Both the position numbers and the translations under genes were made by a program. The notes under the pieces are model-generated. The model did no database searches, was not told the origin of the DNA, and saw only the letters and a program-made list of their open reading frames with translations. A stretch of 64,000 nt of DNA from Marinomonas profundi (lineage in GTDB: Bacteria > Pseudomonadota > Gammaproteobacteria > Pseudomonadales > Marinomonadaceae), in the NCBI RefSeq assembly GCF_020694005.1, contig NZ_CP073013.1, forward strand, positions 1,312,578 through 1,376,577. The letters run 5' to 3'. This document shows positions 19,429-28,466 of this stretch, one piece after another (positions within the stretch are counted from its first letter, which is position 1; each line of letters begins with the position of its first letter).

Positions 19429-19998
19429 CTACGGATTCTCGCGCGACAAGGCTTCAACATCAATTTGACCAGAGCGAATTACCACTCGTGGGCGCTCATC
19501 CACATACAAGACAGACACATCAAACGTACTGTTACGCAATTCAATCCTGGTACTGTCCTGAAATAGCCATATGGCATGACCCATACCACTCTGCAGATCG
19601 CCATCACTCGGATCGCCATACTTTTTTTCCAATAGCTGACCTAATGCCTTACGTTGTTCGCGGCTTTCAATCACCCCAGACAATAGCGCTTGGTGCACAT
19701 AACCCGACGTATTAGAATGCAGCGTGGCATTGGTGACCCCTAAAATCCCTTCTGGGCCTAAGCCATAACTCACCACACCGTCTTTATAAGACGGGTCACT
19801 GCGCAATCCCATGCCACTCAACTGGTTTTCTAAACGCGACAAACTCAAATCATTAAAAGGCAAAGCAAACAGTTCCGCTTTTTTAGAAATACGAGGGCCG
19901 ATATCCTTTTGCGCCGCAGTCAGCGCCGTATTGGCGAACACCCCGCTTGTCGCCAACAAAGCGACCATCGTCACTATCAGCGTAATTTTTCTTGGCAT
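19429..19998 (-). CDS. exported protein of unknown function (189 aa)
   Basis: The N-terminus (MPRKITLIVTMVALLATSGVFA) is a signal peptide with cleavage near residue 22, so the mature protein is periplasmic. The rest is a mixed alpha/beta domain (MGLRSDPSYKDGVVSYGLGP, later VSVLYVDERPRVVIRSG) that I do not recognise. AGGAAAACCTA before the ATG is a good ribosome binding site. It is likely the first gene of a two-gene unit with DUF3392. Confidence 0.75.
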   Translation of the reverse strand: MPRKITLIVTMVALLATSGVFANTALTAAQKDIGPRISKKAELFALPFNDLSLSRLENQLSGMGLRSDPSYKDGVVSYGLGPEGILGVTNATLHSNTSGYVHQALLSGVIESREQRKALGQLLEKKYGDPSDGDLQSGMGHAIWLFQDSTRIELRNSTFDVSVLYVDERPRVVIRSGQIDVEALSRENP

Positions 19999-20138
19999 TA
20001 GGTTTTCCTATAAAGTTCCAACATTCAGACACCATGATTCAGTTTAGCAAGTCAAAAAGATCCGAACTAATATATAATGAGACCTGATAAACGCCTCAAA
20101 CTCAAGGCGTGCAAACACTTTATTTACCGAGGTAATAC

Positions 20139-20750
20139 ATGGCTCTTGTTATTGGCATTACAGGCGTATCCGGCAGCGGAAAAAGCCGACTTTGTTCTCT
20201 ATTAGCAGAAGGTCAAGCTGACAAAATCACCATTCTATGCCAAGACAGTTTTTACAATGGATGCGGTAATATTGACCCAAATGTGTATAACTTTGATGAT
20301 TTAAGCTCCTTAGATCTTGAAAGCCTAATGCTGGCCATTCACAACTGTAAAAACCGCCAACAGCCTAATGACATTCCAGTTTACGATCACTCACAACATA
20401 GGCGCACAGGTTACCGTAACCTAGACCCGACCCACGTCGTACTCGTGGAAGGCCACATGATGTTTCAAGATGCGGGGATTCGTGACGCAGTGGATTATTT
20501 ATTGTACGTCGATACAGACATGGACATCGCCGTGGTACGACGTTTGAAGCGCGACATTGCCGAACGTGGCCGCGACGTCAACGAAGTCACTGGTCGCTAC
20601 ATGCGCCATGTTCGCCAAGCGTCGCTCAAGACCATCGACATTCGCAGCAAAGCGGACTTTATCATCCCAAACAATAAAAGCTTCACCAACGCCGCCAGCT
20701 TATTGCGCAACCACATTGATTATTTACTAAAAGAAAAAGGCGCCAAATAA
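20139..20750 (+). CDS. uridine kinase family protein
   Basis: A 203-residue P-loop kinase. The Walker A motif is GVSGSGKS (residues 9-16). DSFYNG, PVYDHSQHRRT and VDTDMDIAVVRRLKRDIAERG match uridine/cytidine kinase (Udk) segments including the lid arginines. The enzyme would phosphorylate uridine or cytidine with a nucleoside triphosphate for pyrimidine salvage. Some Udk segments differ (EGHMMFQD in place of EGIL), so a related nucleoside kinase is possible. GAGGTAA precedes the ATG. Single gene with its own terminator. Confidence 0.78.
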   Translation: MALVIGITGVSGSGKSRLCSLLAEGQADKITILCQDSFYNGCGNIDPNVYNFDDLSSLDLESLMLAIHNCKNRQQPNDIPVYDHSQHRRTGYRNLDPTHVVLVEGHMMFQDAGIRDAVDYLLYVDTDMDIAVVRRLKRDIAERGRDVNEVTGRYMRHVRQASLKTIDIRSKADFIIPNNKSFTNAASLLRNHIDYLLKEKGAK

Positions 20751-20760
20751 GCGCCTTTTT
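20734..20760 (+). terminator. Rho-independent terminator overlapping the kinase stop codon
   Basis: A perfect 10-bp stem AAAAAGGCGC / GCGCCTTTTT has a 7-base loop that includes the TAA stop of the uridine kinase gene. The A/T symmetry makes it usable by the convergent dnaJ transcript too. Confidence 0.9.
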
Positions 20761-20804
20761 CTTTTGCCGTACATTGCTCAACATCCGTCGTTCAATCGAC
20801 AATA

Positions 20805-21929
20805 TTACTTTTTAATATCATCGAAAAAACGCTTCACACCATCAAACCAGCTTTTTTGCTTAGGAGAATGATTGGTGCCTTCCCCCATGCTTTCTGCCAA
20901 TTCGGTGAACAACTCTTTTTGACGAGACGTCAAGTTGACTGGCGTTTCTATCACCGCTTTGCAAATCAAGTCACCCACTGGACCACCACGAACCGGCTTA
21001 ACGCCCTTGTTACGCAAACGGAACAACTTGCCTGACTGACACTCAGCCGTCACTTTCAAACGCACACGACCATCTAGCGTCGGCACATCAATTTCGCCAC
21101 CCAGTGCCGCGGTGGTAAAACTGATCGGCACTTCACAATACAAGTTGGCGCCATCGCGCTCAAAGATACTATGCGCTTTGACAGATACTTGAACAAATAA
21201 ATCGCCCGCTGGGCCGCCATGCGTCCCCGCTTCGCCTTCACCAGACAAGCGAATACGATCACCCGTATCCACGCCCGCTGGAATTTTTACATTAAGGGTC
21301 TTGTACTCTTGTATACGGCCTTGACCATGACAATCTGAACATGGATCAGAAATAACCTGACCTGCGCCATGACACTCAGGGCACGCTTGTTGAACCGAGA
21401 AAAAGCCTTGTGACATCCGCACTTGGCCTGCGCCACCACAAGTGCCACAAGTTTTCGGCGTCGAACCTTTTTTAGCACCAGAACCATCGCATGTATTGCA
21501 ATTGACCAGCGTTGGAATACGGATTTTTTCTTCGCACCCCCATACCGCTTGCTCAAGATCCAGCTCTAATGTGTAGCGTAAATCGGAGCCGCGGCGCGTT
21601 CGGCTTTGACCGCCACCACCGCCAAAAATATCACCGAATACATCGCCAAAAATATCACTAAAACCGCCCGCTCCAGCGCCGCCGCCATAACCACCCGCTT
21701 GCCCATTTACCCCGTCATGCCCAAAACGGTCATAAGCGGCACGCTTGTCATCAGAAGACAAAATTTCATACGCTTCCGCCAGCTCTTTGAATTTATCAAG
21801 TGCTTCTGGGTTATCTGGGTTTTTATCTGGATGGTACTTATTCGCTAAAGAACGATAAGCTTTTTTAATGTCTTTCTTATCCGCGCCTTTGGCCACCCCA
21901 AGAACGTCGTAATAGTCTCTTTTGCTCAT
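20805..21929 (-). CDS. dnaJ: chaperone protein DnaJ
   Basis: A 374-residue type I Hsp40. Residues 1-70 are the J domain with HPD in KYHPDKNPD; a Gly/Phe-rich stretch follows ([11 protein letters not shown]). Next come four zinc-finger repeats ([32 protein letters not shown]) and the substrate-binding C-terminal domain. The frame stays open far upstream, but the true start is ATG 21929 ([11 protein letters not shown]), with AGGAA upstream. It stimulates DnaK ATPase and delivers unfolded clients. A tandem repeat sits just before its ribosome binding site. Confidence 0.97.
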   Translation of the reverse strand: MSKRDYYDVLGVAKGADKKDIKKAYRSLANKYHPDKNPDNPEALDKFKELAEAYEILSSDDKRAAYDRFGHDGVNGQAGGYGGGAGAGGFSDIFGDVFGDIFGGGGGQSRTRRGSDLRYTLELDLEQAVWGCEEKIRIPTLVNCNTCDGSGAKKGSTPKTCGTCGGAGQVRMSQGFFSVQQACPECHGAGQVISDPCSDCHGQGRIQEYKTLNVKIPAGVDTGDRIRLSGEGEAGTHGGPAGDLFVQVSVKAHSIFERDGANLYCEVPISFTTAALGGEIDVPTLDGRVRLKVTAECQSGKLFRLRNKGVKPVRGGPVGDLICKAVIETPVNLTSRQKELFTELAESMGEGTNHSPKQKSWFDGVKRFFDDIKK

Positions 21930-21942
21930 CGCAGCAATTCCT

Positions 21943-22012
21943 GAATTAAAAAGCCTGAATTTAAAAGTTCGAATTAAAAAGCTCGAATTTAAAAGTTCGA
22001 ATTGAAAAATTA
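21943..22012. repeat. five 14-bp tandem repeats between dnaK and dnaJ
   Basis: Units start at 21943, 21957, 21971, 21985 and 21999, each 14 bp and each beginning GAATT followed by A-rich sequence (for example GAATTTAAAAGTTC, found twice identically). The last unit is the most diverged. Because the units contain no stop in the dnaJ frame they falsely extend that frame upstream. Confidence 0.88.
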
Positions 22013-22051
22013 AATACGGAACTTTGAAGTAAAGTAGAAGCCTGCAAAACA

Positions 22052-22080
22052 GCAAAGCACGGTCATAAAACCGTGCTTGC
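22052..22080 (-). promoter_or_regulatory. hairpin in the dnaK-dnaJ gap, possible attenuator or 3' stabiliser
   Basis: AAGCACGG / CCGTGCTT form a stem of 8 bp with an AT-rich loop, 54 bp after the dnaK stop. On the minus strand it is followed by only a weak T tract, so partial termination or mRNA protection is more likely than full stop. Confidence 0.55.
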
Positions 22081-22133
22081 TATTTTTTGCAATGCTCTTA
22101 AAGAAGAGGCAAAAACAAGGTAGTCACTAACGC

Positions 22134-24047
22134 TTATTTTTTATCGTCTTTCACTTCTTCGAATTCCGCATCAACCGCGTCATCCTGAGACTTGGCCTGC
22201 TCACCTTCAGCAGACTGAGCACCCGCTTCGGCGTCAGCGTACATCTTCTGAGCCAAAGTGCCAGACGCTTGAGTCAAGGCGTTGGTTTTCTCTTCGATCT
22301 TCTCTTTGTCGTTAGACGTTAGCGCTTCTTCCAGTTCAGTGATCGCTGTTTCAATCGCTTCTTTCTCTTCCGCTGTTGCTTTATCGCCAGCATCAACTAA
22401 GGTCTTACGCGTTGCGTGGATCATGCCATCCGCGGTGTTGCGAACCTGTACAAGCTCTTCGAACTTACGGTCTTCTTCCGCATTCGCTTCAGCGTCTTGA
22501 ACCATTTTTTCCACTTCTTCATCGCTCAAACCAGAAGACGATTTGATCACGATAGACTGCTCTTTACCTGTTGCCTTGTCTTTCGCAGACACGCTCAAGA
22601 TACCGTTAGCATCAATGTCGAAGCTTACTTCGATTTGTGGCACACCACGTGGTGCAGGTGGAATGTCGGCCAAATCAAAACGACCTAGCGATTTGTTCTG
22701 CGACGCTTGTTTACGCTCACCTTGCAATGCGTGGATAGTCACCGCATTTTGGTTGTCTTCTGCGGTTGAGAACGTCTGAGATTTCTTCGTCGGAATCGTC
22801 GTGTTTTTCTCGATCAATGCGGTCATAACGCCACCCATGGTCTCAATACCTAGAGACAGAGGCGTCACGTCTAGAAGCAACACGTCTTTTACATCACCAG
22901 ACAATACGGCACCTTGGATAGACGCACCGATTGCAACGGCTTCGTCTGGGTTGACGTCTTTACGTGGCTCTTTACCGAAGAATTCAGTGACTTTCGCTTG
23001 CACAAGTGGCATACGAGTCTGACCACCAACCAAGATAACTTCATCGATATCAGCGGCTGTCAGATCGGCATCTTTCAACGCTTGGCGGCAAGGTTCAAGA
23101 GATTTCAATACCAACTCTTCAACCAAAGACTCTAGCTTAGAGCGCGTCAATTTAACGTTCAAGTGCTTAGGACCAGAAGCGTCGGCAGTGATGTAAGGCA
23201 AGTTCACTTCTGTTTGAGAAGAAGAAGACAACTCAACTTTGGCTTTCTCACCGGCTTCTTTCAAACGTTGTAGTGCCAATGGATCGTTGTGTAGATCGAT
23301 GCCAGATGATTTTTTAAATTCAGCGGCCAAAAATTCGATAACACGCATATCGAAATCTTCACCACCTAGGAAAGTATCACCGTTGGTAGACAATACTTCG
23401 AATTGCTTTTCGCCATCAACGTCGGCGATTTCGATGATAGAAATATCGAATGTACCACCACCCAAGTCAAAAACTGCGATAGTAGAATCGCCAGTGCTCT
23501 TGTCTAGACCATAAGCCAAGGCCGCCGCTGTTGGCTCGTTGATAATACGTTTAACATCAAGACCCGCGATTTTACCGGCATCTTTGGTTGCTTGACGCTG
23601 AGAATCGTTGAAGTAAGCAGGCACAGTGATAACCGCTTCAGTGACTTTCTCACCTAGGTAATCTTCTGCTGTTTTCTTCATTTTCTTCAGTACTTCAGCG
23701 GAAATTTGTGGTGGCGCTTTTTTGTCGCCTTTTACTTCTACCCACGCATCGCCGTTATCAGCCGCAACAATTTTGTAAGGCACCATAGAGATGTCTTTTT
23801 GAACCACGTCGTCTTTAAACTTACGACCGATCAAACGCTTAACCGCAAACAAGGTATTTGTTGGGTTAGTGACCGCTTGACGTTTAGCAGATTGACCCAC
23901 CAACACTTCACCGTCTTCAGCAAAGGCAACAATCGAAGGCGTAGTGCGATCGCCTTCTGCGTTTTCAATAACACGTGCTTTTTCGCCATCTAGTACAGCA
24001 ACACAAGAGTTCGTTGTACCTAAGTCAATACCAATGATTCTACCCAT
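22134..24047 (-). CDS. dnaK: chaperone protein DnaK (Hsp70)
   Basis: A 637-residue Hsp70. The ATPase domain starts [18 protein letters not shown] and contains [13 protein letters not shown]; the substrate-binding domain follows from about residue 390 ([16 protein letters not shown]), then a helical lid and the acidic [10 protein letters not shown] tail that binds cochaperones. I chose ATG 24047 over an upstream in-frame ATG at 24062 because GGAGAT lies at the right spacing. Middle gene of grpE-dnaK-dnaJ. Confidence 0.98.
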   Translation of the reverse strand: MGRIIGIDLGTTNSCVAVLDGEKARVIENAEGDRTTPSIVAFAEDGEVLVGQSAKRQAVTNPTNTLFAVKRLIGRKFKDDVVQKDISMVPYKIVAADNGDAWVEVKGDKKAPPQISAEVLKKMKKTAEDYLGEKVTEAVITVPAYFNDSQRQATKDAGKIAGLDVKRIINEPTAAALAYGLDKSTGDSTIAVFDLGGGTFDISIIEIADVDGEKQFEVLSTNGDTFLGGEDFDMRVIEFLAAEFKKSSGIDLHNDPLALQRLKEAGEKAKVELSSSSQTEVNLPYITADASGPKHLNVKLTRSKLESLVEELVLKSLEPCRQALKDADLTAADIDEVILVGGQTRMPLVQAKVTEFFGKEPRKDVNPDEAVAIGASIQGAVLSGDVKDVLLLDVTPLSLGIETMGGVMTALIEKNTTIPTKKSQTFSTAEDNQNAVTIHALQGERKQASQNKSLGRFDLADIPPAPRGVPQIEVSFDIDANGILSVSAKDKATGKEQSIVIKSSSGLSDEEVEKMVQDAEANAEEDRKFEELVQVRNTADGMIHATRKTLVDAGDKATAEEKEAIETAITELEEALTSNDKEKIEEKTNALTQASGTLAQKMYADAEAGAQSAEGEQAKSQDDAVDAEFEEVKDDKK

Positions 24048-24091
24048 GGTTTGTATCTCCAATAAATTCGTTTATAACAATGATAATTCTG

Positions 24092-24120
24092 TATTTGGGT
24101 TCGCTTATGAGTATTTCAAG
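24092..24120 (-). promoter_or_regulatory. candidate sigma-32 promoter for dnaK
   Basis: On the minus strand CTTGAAA (24120-24114) and CCCAAATA (24099-24092) are spaced by 14 bases, resembling the heat-shock -35 CTTGAAA and -10 CCCCATNT. The -10 match is imperfect. Confidence 0.5.
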
Positions 24121-24147
24121 CGTCAGTGTCAAAAAAATGACAGGTAT

Positions 24148-24726
24148 TTACGCAGCGCTTGAAACCACGACCATCGCTGGGCGTAATAAGCGGCCATTAA
24201 TGGTGTAACCCTTCTGCACAACATCCATAACGGTGTTCGCTTCTAGTTCAGGGTTTGGCACCATAGTGATGGCTTGATGCAACTCTGGATTGAACGGTTC
24301 GCCATGTGGATCAACCACTTTCACTTCAAAACGCGCCAAGGTTTCCAGCAAATCTTTTAATGTCAGCTCAACACCTTCGCGTACCGGGTCAGGCTCACCT
24401 GAGTCGGGTGCCGACGTCAAAGCGCGCTCAAGATTGTCCGCCACGTTCACAATCGATTTAGCAAACTTTTCTAAACCAAATTTGTGCGCTTTCTCGACAT
24501 CTTGTTCAGCACGACGGCGTACGTTTTGCGCGTCGGCATGAGCACGAAGTGCCGCTTCTTTGTACTGAGCGACTTCTTCTAATGCTTTTGCAAGCTCGTC
24601 ATTTTCAGTCACTTCTTCTAAAGTCTCTACCTCAGGCTCTAAAAGCGCTTCTACTGCTTCGTTTTGCGTTTCGCTGTTCAAATCTTGCTCCGCGTCTAGA
24701 TTAGGTTTTTTTTGCTGTTCACTCAT
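24148..24726 (-). CDS. grpE: nucleotide exchange factor GrpE
   Basis: A 192-residue protein with an acidic disordered N-terminus (about residues 1-40), a long coiled coil ([24 protein letters not shown] stretch) and the C-terminal beta domain ([30 protein letters not shown]). It releases ADP from DnaK. It is the first gene of the heat-shock cluster and ends 100 bp before dnaK. Confidence 0.96.
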   Translation of the reverse strand: MSEQQKKPNLDAEQDLNSETQNEAVEALLEPEVETLEEVTENDELAKALEEVAQYKEAALRAHADAQNVRRRAEQDVEKAHKFGLEKFAKSIVNVADNLERALTSAPDSGEPDPVREGVELTLKDLLETLARFEVKVVDPHGEPFNPELHQAITMVPNPELEANTVMDVVQKGYTINGRLLRPAMVVVSSAA

Positions 24727-24770
24727 TCTTCAACTCCAAATAACAGAAACAATTCTTCGTCTGTGCTGGA

Positions 24771-24800
24771 TATATGGGGACAGCTTTTAACCTTTCAACG
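24771..24800 (-). promoter_or_regulatory. sigma-32 heat-shock promoter of grpE
   Basis: On the minus strand CGTTGAAAG is followed by 12-13 bases and then CCCCATATA, close to the sigma-32 consensus (CTTGAA, CCCCATNTA). It lies 45 bp upstream of the grpE ATG and fits control of the whole grpE-dnaK-dnaJ cluster. Confidence 0.78.
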
Positions 24801-24964
24801 CTAAAGCCGCATTAATTTTATGGGAATGTGAAGGGTAAATTGTAAAAAGGCAAAGTGGGACGACAGACAAGGTTTTATCCGTGTATTGACATAGAAGCGC
24901 TCACTCAACAGTAAAAGAAACATCCGCTGTGATAGCCTAGCTTATCTCTTTCTGTTATCGGATC

Positions 24965-25003
24965 CACTTCCTAACACCACCTCCCAACACCACTTCCTAA
25001 CAC
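24965..25003. repeat. three 13-bp tandem repeats
   Basis: Units at 24965, 24978 and 24991. The first and third are identical (CACTTCCTAACAC); the middle one differs at two positions. They lie directly upstream of the Nudix gene. Confidence 0.85.
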
Positions 25004-25078
25004 CAAAGAACGCAAGCCATGCATTTTGCTCACGATCCACGTAAAATGCCTACTTTTTACAGGTTACGGATTAGCGCC

Positions 25079-25609
25079 ATGAAACTGATTAAAGAACTGG
25101 TTCACCCAGAGCTAAGCTCTATGGAAGGACGAGTCCTACGTCGTCACGCTGCGCGTGGCATTGTGTTGCGTGATGACAATATTCTATTGCTGTTTACTGA
25201 GCGCTATAACGATTTCAGTTTACCCGGTGGCGGGGTGGATGATGGCGAGGACATACAAGCGGCGCTAAAACGCGAGTTAGAAGAAGAAACGGGGGCGCGC
25301 GATGTTAAGGTCAATGCCCATTACGGCTTTATCGAAGAGTACCGTCCCTATTGGAAACCCGAATACGATCTGATGCACATGACATCGCACTTTTTTATTT
25401 GCGATGTGGCACCAGAGCTGGCGGAAGTCCGTATGGAGCATTATGAAATTGCGAACGGCATGCGCCCCGTCTGGATATCTGTCAACGACGCCATCCTTCA
25501 TAATCGTCAGGTGATGTCTCGCCAAGAAAAAACCATGGGGCAATCCATCCAACGCGAAACCTTCATGCTGGAAAAAATCGCCTTGGAACGGGCGTCTCTC
25601 ACTCGCTAA
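25079..25609 (+). CDS. Nudix hydrolase
   Basis: A 176-residue protein with a complete Nudix box: GGVDDGEDIQAALKRELEEE then TG, fitting G-x5-E-x7-R-E-x2-E-E-x-G. The family hydrolyses nucleoside diphosphates linked to other groups; substrate unknown. The frame is open from an ATG at 25019, giving 20 extra residues, and I cannot exclude that start; ATG 25079 gives the usual family start before the first strand. A terminator follows. Confidence 0.88.
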   Translation: MKLIKELVHPELSSMEGRVLRRHAARGIVLRDDNILLLFTERYNDFSLPGGGVDDGEDIQAALKRELEEETGARDVKVNAHYGFIEEYRPYWKPEYDLMHMTSHFFICDVAPELAEVRMEHYEIANGMRPVWISVNDAILHNRQVMSRQEKTMGQSIQRETFMLEKIALERASLTR

Positions 25610-25635
25610 GATAAGAAACAATGGCCACTTACTCG

Positions 25636-25666
25636 AAAAAAGCCTTAGCACTCTGCTAAGGCTTTT
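25636..25666 (+). terminator. Rho-independent terminator after the Nudix gene
   Basis: AGCCTTAGC / GCTAAGGCT form a perfect stem with a 5-base loop, preceded by an A run and followed by TTTT. It can serve both converging transcripts. Confidence 0.85.
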
Positions 25667-25721
25667 CCGCTAAAACCACTCTGCTAGACAGCCACAGCGC
25701 AATAGGCTGCATGCTTAACGA

Positions 25722-26513
25722 TTAATCAAACCGAAAGCTAGACGCGGTCCAGCCGCCAAAGAGTCCTTCGTCATGATAAACACAGGTTGCTTTGCCATTT
25801 TCAGCGGCACCAAGAGCAACCATAAGCGGGATAAGATGATCCTCCCTAGGATGACAGAGACGAGCATAAGGTGCCTTATCCCATTCCACTAAACGTGCGC
25901 TGCGATCTGCAGGCGCGGACGCTAATAAGGTCTCTTGTAACCAAGCATCGAACGCATTAGAAGGTTTGATCGCTTGTGGACCTCTTAACCCAAGATTATG
26001 AAAGCTCAAACCACTACCGACAATTAATATGCCTTCTTCCCGCAAGGGTGCCAATGCACGACCCAACGCGAGATGTTCTGCCGGGTTTAGGTTCGATTTA
26101 AGCGACAGCTGAACCAGTGGCATGTCAGCCTCTGGATACATCACCGCCATCGGCGCAAATGCCCCATGGTCAAAACCTTTATTATCATCCAGATCCACCG
26201 CAAAGCCTGCGCCTTTAATGAGCTCAGCGACACGAGTCGCCACCGCTGGCGAACCCGGCGCTGGGTATTTCACCTCATAAGTATGCGCAGGGAAACCGTA
26301 GTAGTCGTACTCCATACCCGGTGCAGAATGAGACTGAACGCCAAAAGTTTTGCGTTCCCAGTGGCCAGAAATCATCAAAATCGCTTTGGGCTTTTCAGGC
26401 AATGCTTGCGTCATGGCCACCAAAGACGCCTCAAGATTCGCAAACATAGCGCGCATGTCCGTCATGTAAGGCCAAGGGCCACCGCCATGGGAAATAAAAT
26501 AAGTGGGTAACAT
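25722..26513 (-). CDS. extradiol ring-cleavage dioxygenase, class III, YgiD/DODA-like
   Basis: A 263-residue protein of the LigB/DODA superfamily. It opens MLPTYFISHGGGPWPYM with the first metal histidine; further conserved parts are ISGHWERKTFGVQ, FDHGAFAPMAVMYPEADMP and VGSGLSFHNLG, supplying the remaining iron/zinc ligands. E. coli YgiD is the model and shows 4,5-DOPA dioxygenase activity. Nothing nearby points to a particular aromatic substrate; ligJ is 24 kb away and I do not link them. Confidence 0.88.
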   Translation of the reverse strand: MLPTYFISHGGGPWPYMTDMRAMFANLEASLVAMTQALPEKPKAILMISGHWERKTFGVQSHSAPGMEYDYYGFPAHTYEVKYPAPGSPAVATRVAELIKGAGFAVDLDDNKGFDHGAFAPMAVMYPEADMPLVQLSLKSNLNPAEHLALGRALAPLREEGILIVGSGLSFHNLGLRGPQAIKPSNAFDAWLQETLLASAPADRSARLVEWDKAPYARLCHPREDHLIPLMVALGAAENGKATCVYHDEGLFGGWTASSFRFD

Positions 26514-26673
26514 AGTCGTAAACCTCTAAATCTAGAATAATCAGCCATCTAGCACGATGCTAAATACGCTTTATTTAATAACATCAAGTCTAGGCCTGCC
26601 AACCCACTTGATCAATACGCATCCAGTTAACCCATCATTTCATTCTGATCAATAATCCATGTCAAAACTCCAT

Positions 26674-27111
26674 TTATATTTCTTTTCGATTAAGCGAGTA
26701 ATCGGCAAAGCCAACCGCTAAAACATCTAATGTCACGTCTCGAAAGCGTTCTAGCAATAGCGCTTCCGCTTCGATTAACACATCACTAATGGCTTGATTC
26801 ACGGCGATTTCAATCGGGCAAGACGTGTGTTCATCAGACAGGCCAATGGTAAACACGGAGCTTTCCCCAAGCGCGTTATGAATATCTAACAAGGTGATAT
26901 CAGACAATGCCATAGCCAATGACCAACCGCCGCCATGACCTTTGACCGAGGTAACGTAACCTTTGTCTCGCAAGCCCGCCATGGTGCGGCGCACCACCAC
27001 AGGGTTGGTATTGAGCATACCGGCAATTTTTTCGGACGTGGCTGGCGCATCCAGCTGATCCATGTGAATAAGTACGTGCAGCATGCGGGATAAACGGCTG
27101 TCTTTTCTCAT
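26674..27111 (-). CDS. Rrf2-family transcriptional regulator
   Basis: A 145-residue winged-helix regulator. MRKDSRLSRMLHVLIHMDQL is the typical Rrf2 opening, followed by SEKIAGMLNTNPVVVRRTM and KGHGGGWSLA. Only one cysteine (TSCPIEIAV) lies in the region where IscR/NsrR have three, so it probably carries no Fe-S cluster. I took ATG 27111 over ATG 27123 because GAGA lies at proper spacing. It is divergent from a flavoprotein gene and two copies of a 12-bp motif lie between them, which suggests it controls both. Confidence 0.88.
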   Translation of the reverse strand: MRKDSRLSRMLHVLIHMDQLDAPATSEKIAGMLNTNPVVVRRTMAGLRDKGYVTSVKGHGGGWSLAMALSDITLLDIHNALGESSVFTIGLSDEHTSCPIEIAVNQAISDVLIEAEALLLERFRDVTLDVLAVGFADYSLNRKEI

Positions 27112-27133
27112 TAGAAATCTCATGGCAAATCAC

Positions 27134-27233
27134 AATATTTGTATTCTAACTCAGATTATCATGAAACATTAAAAGTATCGTGTGTTGACTTTAGTATTTC
27201 ACGTAACTTATGATGTTTCTTAATATTTGTATT
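27134..27233. promoter_or_regulatory. paired 12-bp direct repeat in the Rrf2/flavoprotein gap, candidate operators
   Basis: The sequence AATATTTGTATT occurs at 27134-27145 and again at 27222-27233. One copy sits just upstream of the Rrf2 gene, the other 24 bp before the flavoprotein ATG, which suits autoregulation and divergent control. Confidence 0.55.
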
Positions 27234-27257
27234 TAATCAAAAACGAGGAACCAACCC

Positions 27258-28154
27258 ATGTTACTTGACGTTATTATTATAGGTGGAAGTTTTGCTGGAC
27301 TGTCCGCCGCCATGCAACTGGTTCGAGGACAAAGAAAAGTCACCGTCATCGACGCAGCTGAACCCAGAAATCGTTTCTCTGATGAATCTCATGGTTTTTT
27401 CGGATTAGACGGCGTATCACCCTTTGCCATTCAGCAAGAAGCCTATCGTCAACTACTAAAATACCCGACAGCAAACCTTGTCAAAGACAAGGCTGTCGCC
27501 GTCGAAAAGCTCGCTTCAGGTTTCCGTATTACGCTTGCTGACGGCACTCACCTTGATGGCAAAAAACTCATATTGGCGACGGGATTAAGAGATGAACTGC
27601 CTAATATTCCGGGTTTAAAAGAGCGATGGGGGGCGACGGTGATCCACTGCCCTTATTGCCATGGTTATGAAGTCCGCAATCAACCACTCGGCGTTATCGC
27701 ATCCGGTCCGTTGTCTGCTCATCAAGCCGGAATGATTCCAGATTGGGGCCCCACCACTTACTTTACTCAAGGTCTGTACGAGCCAGATGAAGAACAAGGT
27801 GCTTTCCTAATCAAACGTGGGGTCACCATTGAAAGCACACCCGTATTGGAAGTACTAGGACGAGCGCCAGAGATTTCTTCTGTTTACCTAGCTGATGGCC
27901 GTACCATTCGTATCGCAGCGATATTTATTGGACCAAAGACTCATATGGCAAGTCCGTTTGCCGAGCAACTAGGCTGTGAATTTGAAGAAGGGCCACTTGG
28001 TCTGGTTATTAAAACCGATGCTTTAAAACAAACCTCAGTAGAAGGCGTGTTTGCTGCTGGCGATGTATCTAACCCAATGCAAAATGCCACATTGGCATCC
28101 GCTTCTGGAGTGATGGCTGGCGTTGGTGCTCACCAATCACTAATGCGAGATTAA
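27258..28154 (+). CDS. thioredoxin-reductase-like FAD/NAD(P) oxidoreductase
   Basis: A 298-residue flavoprotein. It starts with the dinucleotide motif IIIGGSFAGLSAAMQL and has a redox CxxC at Cys131/Cys134 (HCPYCHGYEV), the same place as in thioredoxin reductase, and ends with FAAGDVSNPMQNATLASASG. The usual NADPH motif GxGxxA is replaced by the region VIASGPLSAHQAG, so cofactor choice is unclear. Stand-alone proteins of this type often sit beside an Rrf2 regulator, as here; the partner substrate is unknown. Confidence 0.87.
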   Translation: MLLDVIIIGGSFAGLSAAMQLVRGQRKVTVIDAAEPRNRFSDESHGFFGLDGVSPFAIQQEAYRQLLKYPTANLVKDKAVAVEKLASGFRITLADGTHLDGKKLILATGLRDELPNIPGLKERWGATVIHCPYCHGYEVRNQPLGVIASGPLSAHQAGMIPDWGPTTYFTQGLYEPDEEQGAFLIKRGVTIESTPVLEVLGRAPEISSVYLADGRTIRIAAIFIGPKTHMASPFAEQLGCEFEEGPLGLVIKTDALKQTSVEGVFAAGDVSNPMQNATLASASGVMAGVGAHQSLMRD

Positions 28155-28172
28155 ACACTTATTCCATCCGCT

Positions 28173-28207
28173 TAGGGCAATAACAGTTGTCTATCGCCCT
28201 ATTTTTT
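28173..28207 (+). terminator. Rho-independent terminator after the flavoprotein gene
   Basis: TAGGGC / GCCCTA with inner ATA / TAT pairing forms a stem followed by six T residues. Confidence 0.8.
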
Positions 28208-28365
28208 AACACCTAATATGCAAATCTCGTGTAATGAATATCGCCTTTGCTGCGCTTTTGAACACACTTCTGCGGCCTCATTCGTGTTGAATGAGCTTAT
28301 TGGGTCAATACCGCGTCATGATTGCGCAATACTAGATGACATAAGGGGTGTGGGTGGTTTTTTTG

Positions 28366-28390
28366 GCGTTTTTTAAAGACGAAAAAACGC
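28366..28390. promoter_or_regulatory. inverted repeat upstream of the OmpA-family gene
   Basis: GCGTTTTTT and AAAAAACGC are separated by 7 bases, 77 bp before the ompA-like ATG and near a plausible -10 (TGCTTATAA at about 28396). It could be a regulator site; I cannot assign it. The rest of the 28208-28466 gap shows nothing else. Confidence 0.35.
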
Positions 28391-28466
28391 GCTATGCTTA
28401 TAAGCAGAACAACTGATACAGAAAAACGGCTACAGAAAAACATAACTATTTATCAGGAGATAAAAC

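Noticed and set aside
21943..22012. 14-bp repeats in the dnaJ leader as a CRISPR array
   Set aside because: The repeats abut one another with no spacers and there are no cas genes.
20805..22055. DnaJ extended upstream by 42 residues
   Set aside because: The extra residues are encoded by the tandem repeat and lack homology to DnaJ; the standard start with a good ribosome binding site is at 21929.
25722..26513. YgiD-like dioxygenase as the ring-opening enzyme for the ligJ pathway
   Set aside because: It belongs to the single-subunit DODA-like branch, is 24 kb away and has no aromatic catabolic neighbours.
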